Shown: positions 8,951 to 19,267, counted from the first letter of the stretch. The stretch: 64,000 nt of DNA from Ensifer adhaerens (GCA_900215285.1 OCMG01000004.1:1341001-1405000); one strand, 5' to 3'. The notes: generated by a model from the sequence alone, not told the origin. A program made the numbers and translations.

Positions 8951-9952
8951 TCATGTATTCAAACCGTCGCTTCGTGCCGGATCAGACCGGATCTGATCGA
9001 TCTCATAAATCGTGCGCATGACGGTCAGACGTGCCGTCAGTGTGGTCAGGGCGGCAATGAGGATCATGGTCATTGCTATGCCGACATAGCCGAGCCAGCC
9101 GACCGAAAATGTGCCGAACAGGGCAGTGGCCTGATCGCTGGCCGGCGTTGCCAGAGAGCGCGACTGCCACCAGGACGCCAGCAGGAAGAAGATGGCGGCT
9201 AGCGCGCTGCCGGCGCCCGAGCCCTTCAGGCTGATGATCAGAAAGTGTTTCTGGAATTCGTTGGCGACGAAGGAGGCTTCGGCGCCGACGAAATGCAGCA
9301 CCTCGACAATATGGCGGTTGCCGGACAGGGCGCCGCGCGTGGCGAAGATCACGGTCAGCACCATGGCTGAGAAAACCAGGATCAGGATGCCGGTGCCGAT
9401 CATCACCGTGGTGCGCGCCATGGAAACCAGACGGTTGACCCAGGTGCGGTGATCGTCCAGCGAGGCTTGCGGGATTTTCTTTGTCAACGCGTCGCGCAAC
9501 GCCGCGAAGTCCGGCGGCGCGCTTTCGTCGATCGTCACGATCACGAGGCGGGGGACCGGCAGTTCATCGATATTCAGGCTGGCGCCCAGCCAAGGCTCCA
9601 ACAGACGGGACGTTGCCTGCTTGTCCATGATGGTGGCGCCAGTCACTCCGACAAAGGAGGAGGCGATGTTGCGCGCCTCGTTCAATGCCTTTTCCATGTC
9701 GAGGTCGTCGTCCGGCTTGATCTGGATAGTGATCTCTCGGGAAATCTGGCTCTGCCAGCTCGCAGCGGTGGCGCGGACCATGCTGACGCCGCCCAGCGTC
9801 AGGCACGCCAGAAACGACATGATGGCAATGACCGCCAGCAATGCGCTACCCTGGACATTGGCGGACGGGACGATTGGCCCGTGCGGGCGGGTCTTGATGT
9901 CATTTGGCTTCTTGCGCTCCGGCTGCGCCGGTGTCTTCTCCGAAACGCTCAT
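8951..9952 (-). CDS. ftsX: cell division protein FtsX (ABC permease)
   Basis: 333 residues with a hydrophilic N-terminus, a first membrane segment (about 35-60), a periplasmic loop containing the SREITIQIKPDDD strand, and three further segments at roughly 190-215, 245-270 and 290-315. This is the four-segment FtsX topology. FtsEX controls peptidoglycan hydrolases at the division septum. The ATG at 9952 overlaps the ftsE stop by four bases (ATGA), showing translational coupling. The same frame stays open further upstream across ftsE, but that part is antisense-like noise. Confidence 0.92.
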   Translation of the reverse strand: MSVSEKTPAQPERKKPNDIKTRPHGPIVPSANVQGSALLAVIAIMSFLACLTLGGVSMVRATAASWQSQISREITIQIKPDDDLDMEKALNEARNIASSFVGVTGATIMDKQATSRLLEPWLGASLNIDELPVPRLVIVTIDESAPPDFAALRDALTKKIPQASLDDHRTWVNRLVSMARTTVMIGTGILILVFSAMVLTVIFATRGALSGNRHIVEVLHFVGAEASFVANEFQKHFLIISLKGSGAGSALAAIFFLLASWWQSRSLATPASDQATALFGTFSVGWLGYVGIAMTMILIAALTTLTARLTVMRTIYEIDQIRSDPARSDGLNT

Positions 9953-10608
9953 GAAAAGATTTCCAGACGGCCTTCGGAGAGAATCATCCTGCGCGCATCG
10001 ACCTGATCCATCAGGGCAAAATCGTGCGTAGCGATCAGGACTGCGGTCCCCTGTCGGTTCAGTTCGCGAAACAGCCCCAGCAGACGACGGGCCATGGGCG
10101 GATCGACATTGCCTGTCGGCTCGTCCGCCAACAGGATTTCCGGGCGGTCCATCAGTGCTCGAGCAATCGCGGCGCGCTGCTTTTCCCCACCGGAGAGAAC
10201 CGGAGGAAGGACATTGATGCGCTGGCCGAGGCCGACCCATTTCAGAAGCTCGATCACGTCGCTGCGATAGGTGTGCTCCTCCTTGCCGCGAACACGCAGC
10301 GGAAGGGAGACATTCTCGTAGGTCGTGAGATGGTCGAGCAACTGGAAATCCTGGAATACGATGCCTATACGCCGGCGCAGCATCGGCAGGTCTTCGCGGG
10401 GGATTGAGGCAATGTCGCGGTCGAACATGCGGATCAGGCCACGTGTCGGCTTTAGCGACAGGAAAAGCAGCTTCAGAAGCGTCGTCTTGCCGGCGCCGGA
10501 AGGGCCGGTCAGGAACTGGAAGGAGCTTGCCGGAATGTCAAACGTGATGTCCCGGAGAATTTCCGGTCCCAGGCCATAGCGCAATCCCACATTTTCAAAA
10601 TGTATCAC
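9949..10608 (-). CDS. ftsE: cell division ATP-binding protein FtsE
   Basis: A 219-residue ABC ATPase with Walker A GPSGAGKTT, signature LSGGEKQRAAIARAL, Walker B ILLADEPTGNVD and the H-loop THDF. It powers the FtsX permease at the divisome. The GTG at 10608 begins the conserved IHFENVGLRYG block and gives the usual family length. The frame continues to an ATG at 10656, and the nearest AGGA lies about 13 bases before the GTG, so the start is a judgement. It is divergent from the gene at 10776; a CtrA-like TTAACCAT lies between them. Confidence 0.93.
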   Translation of the reverse strand: MIHFENVGLRYGLGPEILRDITFDIPASSFQFLTGPSGAGKTTLLKLLFLSLKPTRGLIRMFDRDIASIPREDLPMLRRRIGIVFQDFQLLDHLTTYENVSLPLRVRGKEEHTYRSDVIELLKWVGLGQRINVLPPVLSGGEKQRAAIARALMDRPEILLADEPTGNVDPPMARRLLGLFRELNRQGTAVLIATHDFALMDQVDARRMILSEGRLEIFS

Positions 10609-10680
10609 GGTTGGTCGCGGTTCCTGATGGATGTTTTCCAGATGGGGGCGCCGCACCGGAGCATCCGGTTTTGCGAAGCA

Positions 10681-10688
10681 TTAACCAT
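10681..10688 (+). promoter_or_regulatory. possible CtrA half-site
   Basis: TTAACCAT is an exact match to the half-site bound by the cell-cycle regulator CtrA in alphaproteobacteria. It sits in the divergent gap between ftsE and the gene at 10776. A single half-site can occur by chance. Confidence 0.25.
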
Positions 10689-10775
10689 TATCGTTTACGT
10701 CTCATAAGGATTCGTTTCAATGCCCGAGCCCGCTTGTCCAATGCTGCCATGCTCGAGCGACCGGAGGTTAAGGCC

Positions 10776-11435
10776 ATGGCCGCGTTTCAGTCCGACAAGA
10801 GCGCCCGCGTCGCCTATGACGTGATTCCGCCCGAGCGCTCGCTGCAGCGTACGCCCCGCAGGACTGTCTCGAAAAGTGATGTCGAGGACGCCGAGTTCGA
10901 GGTTGTTTCCGGCAGCCCGAAGGCGCGAACGCATTCCATCTTCAATGACAATAGCCGCAACACTGTGCCGCGCCGCGCGCAGGCGAGCGGACGGGAACGT
11001 TTCGGTCTGGGCGTCGCGCCAGTCAAGGCAGGTTCGGCCGCCGGAACCTCGCGCCTGCCGCAAGTTGGTCTGGCCGTCCTTGCAGCTGCATTTCTCGTGA
11101 CGTTCGGCATCGCGGCCTTCTTCAACCTTGGCGCTTTTGCCGCAGCCGATGACGGGTTGGTGATCACCGATGTCCGCCAGTCGCCGATCGATTCGAACGG
11201 GCTTCGCGTCATGGAGCTCTCCGGCAATGTCGAGAACCGTTCGCGGCAGGCGCAGCCGCTGCCGGCGCTGATCGCCCAAATGAAGTCGGATAACGGCGCG
11301 ATCAATCAATCCGCCATCAGCCTGGGCGATGGCCTGCTTGCAGCCGGCGAGACGGCGCGTTTCACGCTACGCATTCCCTCTCCCGGTGGAAAACGTCAGG
11401 AAGTCTCCATCTCGTTTGCGCCGAAGGGTGTCTGA
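10776..11435 (+). CDS. membrane-anchored protein with DUF3426-like C-terminal domain
   Basis: 219 residues. A polar, low-complexity cytoplasmic N-terminus (1-95) is followed by one transmembrane segment (about 97-118). The extracytoplasmic part has the LVITDVRQSPIDSNGLRVMELSGNVENRS pattern (an FxLYD/DUF3426-like strand layout). The usual N-terminal zinc ribbon of DUF3426 proteins is missing. The ATG at 10776 has GGAGG eight bases upstream, which decides the start over ATG 10749. It lies 53 bases before hpt and is divergent from ftsE. Function unknown. Confidence 0.75.
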   Translation: MAAFQSDKSARVAYDVIPPERSLQRTPRRTVSKSDVEDAEFEVVSGSPKARTHSIFNDNSRNTVPRRAQASGRERFGLGVAPVKAGSAAGTSRLPQVGLAVLAAAFLVTFGIAAFFNLGAFAAADDGLVITDVRQSPIDSNGLRVMELSGNVENRSRQAQPLPALIAQMKSDNGAINQSAISLGDGLLAAGETARFTLRIPSPGGKRQEVSISFAPKGV

Positions 11436-11488
11436 AGAGCCTGGCTCATGCTAGGCATGGGGACGTTTCATTCCCCCGGAGCCCTTTC

Positions 11489-12031
11489 ATGCCTGTCATT
11501 CGTGGTAAAGTCATCGAGCCGCTGTTCACCTCGGAGGCGATCGCACGGCGTAACGACGAACTGGCGGCTGAAATCGCCACGGGTCCGACGCAGGATCTGC
11601 TGGTGATTTCGATCCTCAAGGGCTCTTTCATCTTCGCGGCCGATCTCATTCGCTCGCTGCACCATGCCGGCCTCGCGCCGGAGGTCGAGTTCATCACGCT
11701 GTCGAGCTATGGCAAGGGCACGGTCTCGCAGGGCGTCAAGATCATCAAGGACATCGATAGCGATGTGCACGGTCGCGATGTTCTCCTCATCGACGACATT
11801 CTCGAATCGGGCCGCACGCTGCAATTTGCCCGCGACTTGATGTACGAACGCGGCGCAGCCAATGTGTCCATCGCCGTTCTTCTCGACAAGAGCGTGAAGC
11901 GCGAGGAGAAGCTGGAGGCCGATTATGTCGGCTTTGAATGTCCTGATTATTTCGTTGTCGGATATGGTATGGATGTGGCCTATGCGTTCCGCGAACTGCC
12001 CTTTGTCGGGGTCGTGACCGGCGACGCCTGA
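11489..12031 (+). CDS. hpt: hypoxanthine phosphoribosyltransferase
   Basis: A type I phosphoribosyltransferase of 180 residues for purine salvage, making IMP/GMP from hypoxanthine or guanine and PRPP. The PRPP-binding loop DVLLIDDILESGRTL is at about residues 95-109. The early LLVISILKGSFIFAADLIR block carries the cis-peptide region, and YVGFECPDYFVVGYGMD the base-binding part. Length is typical. It is preceded closely by the DUF3426-like gene, and the two may share a transcript. Confidence 0.93.
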   Translation: MPVIRGKVIEPLFTSEAIARRNDELAAEIATGPTQDLLVISILKGSFIFAADLIRSLHHAGLAPEVEFITLSSYGKGTVSQGVKIIKDIDSDVHGRDVLLIDDILESGRTLQFARDLMYERGAANVSIAVLLDKSVKREEKLEADYVGFECPDYFVVGYGMDVAYAFRELPFVGVVTGDA

Positions 12032-12170
12032 GACGCGCAACGGTCGCTGTTTGTTAACCACAGTCGCGATGTGGCTGGCCTTTCTGGACCTCCCCGGCTC
12101 GAAATTTACCTGTCGAAAAGGAAAGTCTGGTGTTTTTGTCCCATAAGACAACATGAGCAGGGATAGACAC

Positions 12171-12530
12171 GTGGCCAGGATTCTCATCACCGAAGACGAA
12201 GATTCATTGCGATCCTTCGTCGCCCGTGCGCTCCGTCTCGACGGACACGAAACCATGGAAGCCGCAGACGGCGCCGAAGGGCTCGAGCGTCTTTCGGAAG
12301 GCGCATTCGACCTTCTCCTGTCGGACATCCGCATGCCCGTGATGGACGGGATCGAGCTGGCGCATCAGGCAGCCGACCGTTTTCCGGGCCTCAAGATCCT
12401 GCTGATGACGGGCTATGCAGAACAGCGCGAGCGCGCTGACGATCTCGCCGTGAAAATCGTTGACGTGGTCTCCAAGCCCTTCAGCCTGCCCGATATCCGG
12501 CTTGCTGTGGCACAGGCGCTGGCTGCCTGA
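12171..12530 (+). CDS. single-domain response regulator, CpdR-like
   Basis: A 119-residue stand-alone receiver domain: acidic pocket EDED near residues 7-10, phosphoacceptor Asp in LLLSDIRMPVMDG, Thr/Ser switch in LLMTGYAEQ and Lys in VSKPF. There is no output domain. Rhizobial CpdR proteins of this kind control ClpXP proteolysis of cell-cycle regulators; identity with a particular CpdR copy is inferred from architecture. The GTG at 12171 has AGGGA eight bases upstream; an ATG at 12153 is an alternative. A TTAACCA (12054-12060) lies upstream. Confidence 0.82.
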   Translation: MARILITEDEDSLRSFVARALRLDGHETMEAADGAEGLERLSEGAFDLLLSDIRMPVMDGIELAHQAADRFPGLKILLMTGYAEQRERADDLAVKIVDVVSKPFSLPDIRLAVAQALAA

Positions 12531-12569
12531 TTCCTTTAAACTTGTGAAAGTTGTCGGCTGGCAGATGTC

Positions 12570-15269
12570 TCACTGCAACTGCAGCAGCCGTTCCAGATAT
12601 TGCCGCTCGAGCTCGGGGCTGGCGTTTTCACCGAGCTTGCGGCGGATGATCTCAAGGATCTGACGGGCGCGCTCGGCATCAAATTCGTCCGGTACCTTCA
12701 CATCTTCGCCGAATTCCGGCCCCGTGCGGCCCTGCGGACGGCCAAGCGGATCAAGCCCCTCGCGGTTCTGGCCCTGCTGCTGCATTCCACCCTGGCCGCC
12801 GCCCTGTTGGCCCTGCTGCGCGAGCTGCTGCATCAGTTCCGATGCGCCCTTGCGCAGCGCCTCGATGGCACGGCCCTGCGAATCGAGCGCGCTCTGGCCT
12901 TTGCCGTCGCCCAGCGCCCCGGTCGCGTCCTTCATTTCCTTCCCGGCGCTGTTGAAGCCTTCGCCAGGCTTGACGCCAAACTTGCGCAGACCTTCCTGCA
13001 GACTTTTCAGGTCCTTCTCCAGCTGCTTCTGGCGTTCGGAAAGCTCCTTCAGTGCCTGCTGGAGCTGTTCCTTGGTCATGGAATCTTCCGGGCGACCGCC
13101 TTGTTGCGCCTTCTGCCCGTTCGGGTCGGGCGGCATTGGTTGGTTCATTCCGTCTTGCTGGCCGTCCTGCTGGCCGTCCTGCTGGTTATTCGGCTGACCG
13201 TTCGGGTTCATCTCTTCGTTTTGGCCCTGCTGATTCGGATCCCTGTCAAAGAGCTGCTGGTCCTCCCCGCTGTTCGGGTCGCCGTACTGCATGCGGTCAC
13301 GCAGCGCCTGTTCCTTCGTAAAGGTGTCATCGAGCAGCTTCTTCTGGTCCTGCAGCAGCTTGCCGAGCTTGTCGATCTCGCCGCGCATCTGGTCCTTGCC
13401 CTGCTGCTGGCCTCTGTTGGGACGCGCCGTCTGCAGGTTGTTCATCATGCGCTGCATCTGGTTGAGAAGATTGCGGGCCTCGTCGCGCGAACCGCTCTCG
13501 GCCAGCTTCTGGATCTCGTCCAGCATCTTTTCCAGATCCTGCTGGCGCAACATTTTCCGCTGGTCGGCGCTCATCTGGTTCTGGTCAGGATTGTTCTGCA
13601 TCTGCTTGGCCAGCGCCTGCATGAACTCGTTCATGGCCTTGCGCAGCTCTTCCGTCAGCTTCCGGATTTCCGCGTCCGAGGCATTGCGGTTCAGGGCGTC
13701 GGAAAGCGCCTGCTGGGCGTCCTTGACCTTGCGCTCGGCATTGGCCACATCGCCGCCCTCGATGCCCAGCGCGATCTGCCACAGATAGTCGGCGGTCGCT
13801 TTCAGATCCTGTTCCGAGCGGGCGAGCCGCATCTGCTGGCCCGCGGAGCGAATGAGGAGGAATTGCGTGAGATCGGGGATCGTCTCTTCCGGGCGTACGA
13901 AGAGCGCATCGTTCAGTTCGATCGCACGATCGAGCTTGCGCTCATCGAGTGCGAAAACCTGGCGTTCCTCGGCAACGGCTGCCGCCAGCGGTTCACGGAA
14001 ATTGCGCGCCGGAAGGATGATATCCTTCGTCTCGCTGCGGCCGGTGTGGCCGGCGGCATCGTTCGCGATCAGCGTCAGATGGACCTTCTTGCCGGCGAGC
14101 GGATGCTCGGTCAGGTCGCGGCTGGTCAGGCCCTTGGCCTCGCGGGCATCGGAGCGTGGCAGTTCAAGCCGGAACTCCGGCGGCGGATAGAGCGGAACCG
14201 CTCCCGGCTCCTGATCGGCTGGCTCGATCAGCGCCTGCGCGGAGACGAGACCATAGTCGTCACTGGCCTTGAAGGCGATTTCCAGCGCCCCGCTCACGGC
14301 TCGCTGCGGCTCGCCCTCGAAGGAAATTTTGGGCAGTTCGTCCTTCTGGATTTCGAAGGACCAGCGGTTGCCGCCGACGTCGAGCGTGCCGGGAACCGAA
14401 AGCGCGACCTGGAACGTCTTGCCCTCCGCCGGCTGCTTGTCGGCGGCTTTCGGGGCAGCATCCGGGACGAGCGGAACGGGTGCCTGTGCTTCATTGGGCG
14501 CGAAGGTCACCGGGACATCCGTGCTTTCGCCGGAAAGCCGAACCGTCAGGCGCGACCCTTCCGGAACGACCAGCGGTTTGGCGTCGGCCGTATTCGCATC
14601 GTTAGCCGTGAGGAAGACCGGCGGCTTGCGTGTATAGACCGGCGGCGTGACCCAGGCATCGACGCGCAGGCCGGCGATCGCGCTATTGACCGGGATCGGG
14701 CGGAACGGATCCGTGAGGCGACCGGCATTGTTGGACCAGGAAAATCCGAAGGCGACGAAGAGCAGCAGCGCCGGAATGGCGCGCAACGCGAAACGGTCAT
14801 GCGCCGCGATATCGGGCGTTGGCGTGCCGGCGGTCAGCGAACCGACAAGCCCGGCCATGCGCCGCTTGTGCTCACGCCACAGCGCCTCGCCGAACGGACC
14901 GCTTGTCGTGGCGGGCACGTCCTCCAGCGCCGCCAGCGCCTGGTGTGCAAGACCGCTGCGCTCCTCGATGCGCCGCGTCGCTTCCACATCCGTCGGCCAT
15001 TTGGCGGCGGCAATGCGGATCAGCGACCACAGGAAAACAAGGCCAAAGAGGATGGCCAGACCCCGCGCCACGCTCGCCGGCATCAGCCGGAAGAGGCCGA
15101 ACCAGCTTGTGGCGACATAGAGTGCCGCAATCGAAAGCGGGACGAGGCTCAGCGGCGCCAGCCGTTCCAGGAACATGACGAGCTTGGCGAGACCGCGCGA
15201 CCGCGCTATGCGGCGCTTCAGCCGCCCCATGCCATCGCTTTCGCTCACGCCTTTTTCCCGATTACCCAT
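12570..15269 (-). CDS. large membrane protein, TIGR02302/DUF4175 family
   Basis: 899 residues. Two membrane segments near 35-75 and one near 165-185 precede a long periplasmic region with immunoglobulin-like strands (about 200-440). A helical region (450-650) is rich in Gln, Asn and charged residues. From about 690 to 850 it is strongly Gln/Gly/Asn-rich, including three consecutive QQDG repeats, and it ends in a conserved ERARQILEIIRRKLGE block. This matches the TIGR02302/DUF4175 proteins of Rhizobiales, whose function is unknown. It converges on the CpdR-like gene with 39 bases between stops. Confidence 0.88.
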   Translation of the reverse strand: MGNREKGVSESDGMGRLKRRIARSRGLAKLVMFLERLAPLSLVPLSIAALYVATSWFGLFRLMPASVARGLAILFGLVFLWSLIRIAAAKWPTDVEATRRIEERSGLAHQALAALEDVPATTSGPFGEALWREHKRRMAGLVGSLTAGTPTPDIAAHDRFALRAIPALLLFVAFGFSWSNNAGRLTDPFRPIPVNSAIAGLRVDAWVTPPVYTRKPPVFLTANDANTADAKPLVVPEGSRLTVRLSGESTDVPVTFAPNEAQAPVPLVPDAAPKAADKQPAEGKTFQVALSVPGTLDVGGNRWSFEIQKDELPKISFEGEPQRAVSGALEIAFKASDDYGLVSAQALIEPADQEPGAVPLYPPPEFRLELPRSDAREAKGLTSRDLTEHPLAGKKVHLTLIANDAAGHTGRSETKDIILPARNFREPLAAAVAEERQVFALDERKLDRAIELNDALFVRPEETIPDLTQFLLIRSAGQQMRLARSEQDLKATADYLWQIALGIEGGDVANAERKVKDAQQALSDALNRNASDAEIRKLTEELRKAMNEFMQALAKQMQNNPDQNQMSADQRKMLRQQDLEKMLDEIQKLAESGSRDEARNLLNQMQRMMNNLQTARPNRGQQQGKDQMRGEIDKLGKLLQDQKKLLDDTFTKEQALRDRMQYGDPNSGEDQQLFDRDPNQQGQNEEMNPNGQPNNQQDGQQDGQQDGMNQPMPPDPNGQKAQQGGRPEDSMTKEQLQQALKELSERQKQLEKDLKSLQEGLRKFGVKPGEGFNSAGKEMKDATGALGDGKGQSALDSQGRAIEALRKGASELMQQLAQQGQQGGGQGGMQQQGQNREGLDPLGRPQGRTGPEFGEDVKVPDEFDAERARQILEIIRRKLGENASPELERQYLERLLQLQ
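13151..13190. repeat. 12-bp in-frame tandem repeat (QQDG x3)
   Basis: Three consecutive copies of a 12-base unit (GCTGGCCGTCCT, read on the + strand) encode QQDG repeated three times in the DUF4175 protein. Unit copies are nearly identical at the base level, so copy number could vary by slippage. Confidence 0.6.
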
Positions 15270-15337
15270 GCCGCTCCAGACCAGTCGTCGGTGAGCAGAA
15301 TACCATTCTTTGTGGCAAAGGCGAGGGCAGGACGGGG

Positions 15338-16606
15338 TTATTCCAGCCAGTCGGGGACGGAATCGAGGCCGATCAGCTCTTCATAGCTCGTGCGCGGGCG
15401 GATCACATGATAGCGGTCGCCTTTGACGAGAACTTCGGGCACCAGCAGCCGGCTGTTATAGGTACCGGCCTGTACCGCGCCGTAAGCACCTGCCGAGCCG
15501 ATCGACAGAAGATCGCCCGGCTTCGGCATCATCATCTCGCGGTCGAGCGCCATGTAGTCGCCCGTCTCGCAGACTGGACCGACGACATCGGCCTTGATCA
15601 GCGGCGCGTTCGCCGCCGAAATGACGGCCGGCTTGATCTCGTGCCAGGCCTCATAGAGCGTCGGGCGGACGAGGTCGTTCATCGCGACGTCAACGATGAC
15701 AAAGGTCTTCTCGCCGCCGTCCTTCACATAGAGGACTTCGGTCAAGAGAATGCCAGCATTGCCGGCGATCAGGCGGCCGGGCTCGGCGACGATCTTGCAA
15801 TCGAGGCCGCGCAGCTGGTTCTTGACCACATCGGCATAGTCTGCCGGCAGCGGCGGAATGTCGTTCGAATCCTTGTACGGAATCCCAAGCCCGCCGCCGA
15901 TGTCGACATGCTCGATCGTGTGGCCATCGGCGCGCAGCAATTCGACCAGTTCCTTCAGTAGGCGGAAGGCATCGGCAAAGGGCTGCAGCTCGGTGATCTG
16001 GCTGCCGATATGCATGTCGATGCCGGTCACTTCGATGCCCTGCAGGCCAGCGGCGCGGGCATAGACGGCGCGGGCGCGGTCATAGGAAATGCCGAACTTG
16101 TTTTCCTTCTTGCCAGTCGAGATCTTGGCGTGGGTCTTGGCATCGACATCGGGGTTGATGCGGAAGGATACGGGAGCCCGCTTGCCCACCTTGACGGCAC
16201 GGGCGTTGAGCAGTTCCAGTTCCGGTTCGGACTCGACGTTGAAGCAGTAGATGCCCGCTTCCAGCGCCAGATCCATTTCGTGCGCGGTCTTGCCAACGCC
16301 GGAGAACATGATGCGCGAGGCGGGGATGCCGGCCGCGAGTGCGCGGCGGAGCTCGCCTTCGGAGACGACGTCGATGCCTGCGCCAAGGCGGCCGAGCACC
16401 TTCAGCACGGCCTGGTTCGAGTTGGCCTTCATCGCATAGCAGACGAGCGAATCGACATCCTTGAAGGCCTGCGAGAAGACCGTGTAATGGCGCTCCAGCG
16501 TGGCAGTGGAATAGACATAGCAGGGGGTGCCGACGGCTGCGGCGATGTCCGCCACCGGCACGTCTTCGGCGTGAAGCACGCCGTCGCGATATTCAAAATG
16601 GTTCAC
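15338..16606 (-). CDS. lysA: diaminopimelate decarboxylase
   Basis: A fold-type III PLP enzyme of 422 residues that decarboxylates meso-diaminopimelate to lysine, the last step of lysine synthesis. The PLP lysine is Lys60 in CYAMKANSN. The GSQITEL and HVDIGGGLGIPY blocks bind phosphate, EPGRLIAGNAG follows, and VCETGDYMA holds the catalytic Cys and the substrate Asp. Length is normal. It is directly downstream of the small lipoprotein gene lptM (12 bases apart), an arrangement common in proteobacteria. Confidence 0.95.
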   Translation of the reverse strand: MNHFEYRDGVLHAEDVPVADIAAAVGTPCYVYSTATLERHYTVFSQAFKDVDSLVCYAMKANSNQAVLKVLGRLGAGIDVVSEGELRRALAAGIPASRIMFSGVGKTAHEMDLALEAGIYCFNVESEPELELLNARAVKVGKRAPVSFRINPDVDAKTHAKISTGKKENKFGISYDRARAVYARAAGLQGIEVTGIDMHIGSQITELQPFADAFRLLKELVELLRADGHTIEHVDIGGGLGIPYKDSNDIPPLPADYADVVKNQLRGLDCKIVAEPGRLIAGNAGILLTEVLYVKDGGEKTFVIVDVAMNDLVRPTLYEAWHEIKPAVISAANAPLIKADVVGPVCETGDYMALDREMMMPKPGDLLSIGSAGAYGAVQAGTYNSRLLVPEVLVKGDRYHVIRPRTSYEELIGLDSVPDWLE

Positions 16607-16618
16607 GGGGGAGCGACC

Positions 16619-16819
16619 TTATAGAAGCGGATCGAGAATGAAGGGCTTGTCTTCTCTCACAACCGGTTTGGTCTTCACCGTGCCGGTCGCCTTGTCCATC
16701 GACTGCCCCTCATAGGCGCCCGGCTGATCCAGATCGCCCTTGCGGCCACAGGAGGAAACGCTTGCCACGATGGCGACGCAGACGGCGGCAAGCGCCAGTT
16801 TCTTGAACAATTCCGGCAT
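16619..16819 (-). CDS. lptM: small lipoprotein, LptM-like (YifL family)
   Basis: 66 residues with a type II signal peptide (residues 6-24) and lipobox ending at Cys24 (SVSSC), followed by the family motif GRKGDLDQP. LptM-type lipoproteins help mature the LPS translocon LptD. They are encoded just upstream of lysA in many proteobacteria, exactly as here. The remaining 40 residues are polar and probably disordered. Name assigned from the motif and gene order. Confidence 0.82.
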   Translation of the reverse strand: MPELFKKLALAAVCVAIVASVSSCGRKGDLDQPGAYEGQSMDKATGTVKTKPVVREDKPFILDPLL

Positions 16820-17138
16820 CGGAAATGCAGGCCCTTCTTGTTAACTTGCGAAAACACATAGCGGATTGATGGCTCGCTTGCACTCCAAATCTGTTGAAGT
16901 GAAATCGCGGGCGGTGATTGGTGGTGGGTGTGTGCCTATGGAACCCCCCTCTGCCCTGCCGGGCATCTCCCCCGCAAGGAGGGAGATCGGCTAGAGGAGA
17001 GCGCCACATCCGTCTCCCCCTTGTGGGGGAGATGGCGGCAGCCAGAGGGGGTTCTGACCGCGAGCGCTGAGCAAGCGGAGATAAAGACCCCTCCCCAACC
17101 CTCCCCACAAGGGGAGGGAGAGCGGCCGTCGCGGCCCC
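16820..17138. repeat. intergenic composite inverted repeat (lptM-argH gap)
   Basis: The gap has no gene. A left arm at 16941-16973 (GAACCCCC..CATCTCCCCC) pairs with a right arm at 17025-17054 (GGGGGAGATGGC..GGGGGTTC). Between them lie smaller CTCCCCC/GGGGGAG hairpins. A separate hairpin unit (17083-17120) of CCCTCCCC / GGGGAGGG follows and touches the end of argH. Related modules recur at 23861-24030. Such GC-rich modular repeats are common between rhizobial genes and may fold in mRNA or stop transcription. Confidence 0.7.
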
Positions 17139-18533
<1,395 letters not shown>

Positions 18534-18561
18534 GGATCACGATCCCGGAGTTGATTTCGAT

Positions 18562-19224
18562 ATGACGACTGAAAACCGAAAGGTACATCCCGTTCTCACC
18601 CTTGCCGCAGCGGCGGTGGTTCTGGGCGTCCTGTCCGGAGCCGTCGCGGTTTACATGAAGAGTTCCGGGTCTGGCAAGGATGCGCTTGCCGCGAGCGGCG
18701 ATTGCGCGAAATCGGATGCACTGCTGACGAAGCTGAAGCCGCTGATGAAGGGCCAGGTCGCCGCCCTTGTCGCCGCCAACCCGCCGCGCTCGCTCGGCGA
18801 ATTCTCCTTCAAGGGGCCCGACGGCAAGGCGATGACGCTTGCCGATTTCAAGGGCAAGACCGTACTTCTCAATCTCTGGGCCACCTGGTGCATCCCCTGC
18901 CGCACCGAAATGCCGGAACTGGACGCGCTGCAGAAGGACATGGGCGCGGACGGCAAGTTCGAGGTGGCGGCGATCAATATCGACACCGGCAACGACGACA
19001 AGCCCAACGCCTTCCGCAAGGACACCGGCATCACCTCGCTCGCCTTCTATCGCGACAATACGCTCAACACCTTCAACCGCCTCAAGAAAGAAGGTCTCGC
19101 CTTTGGTCTTCCTGCGACGATGCTGATCGACAGGAACGGATGTCTGGTGGCCGCGATGAACGGCCCAGCGGCGTGGCATAGCGAAGATGCCAAGGCGCTG
19201 GTTGTTGCGGCGAAGGGGGAGTGA
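18562..19224 (+). CDS. tlpA: thiol:disulfide interchange protein TlpA
   Basis: A 220-residue periplasmic thioredoxin-like protein, anchored by one N-terminal membrane segment (about 12-31). The redox motif WCIPC is at Cys110-Cys113, with the TlpA-specific pair Cys48 and the Cys in RNGC nearer the end. It reduces copper-site cysteines or helper proteins for cytochrome c oxidase assembly. The ATG at 18562 precedes the membrane segment and has GGAG 11 bases upstream; another ATG at 18532 overlaps the argH start codon. It is followed by a hairpin at 19268-19286. Confidence 0.9.
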   Translation: MTTENRKVHPVLTLAAAAVVLGVLSGAVAVYMKSSGSGKDALAASGDCAKSDALLTKLKPLMKGQVAALVAANPPRSLGEFSFKGPDGKAMTLADFKGKTVLLNLWATWCIPCRTEMPELDALQKDMGADGKFEVAAINIDTGNDDKPNAFRKDTGITSLAFYRDNTLNTFNRLKKEGLAFGLPATMLIDRNGCLVAAMNGPAAWHSEDAKALVVAAKGE

Positions 19225-19267
19225 GTTTGTTTGAGGTTGTGGCGGCCCCTGTCTTGCAAAATCTATG

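Noticed and set aside
12600..15386. A 928-codon open frame on the plus strand opposite the DUF4175 gene
   Set aside because: It mirrors the GC-rich coding sequence of the real gene, has no recognisable domain and lacks a ribosome site; the minus-strand protein has clear family blocks.
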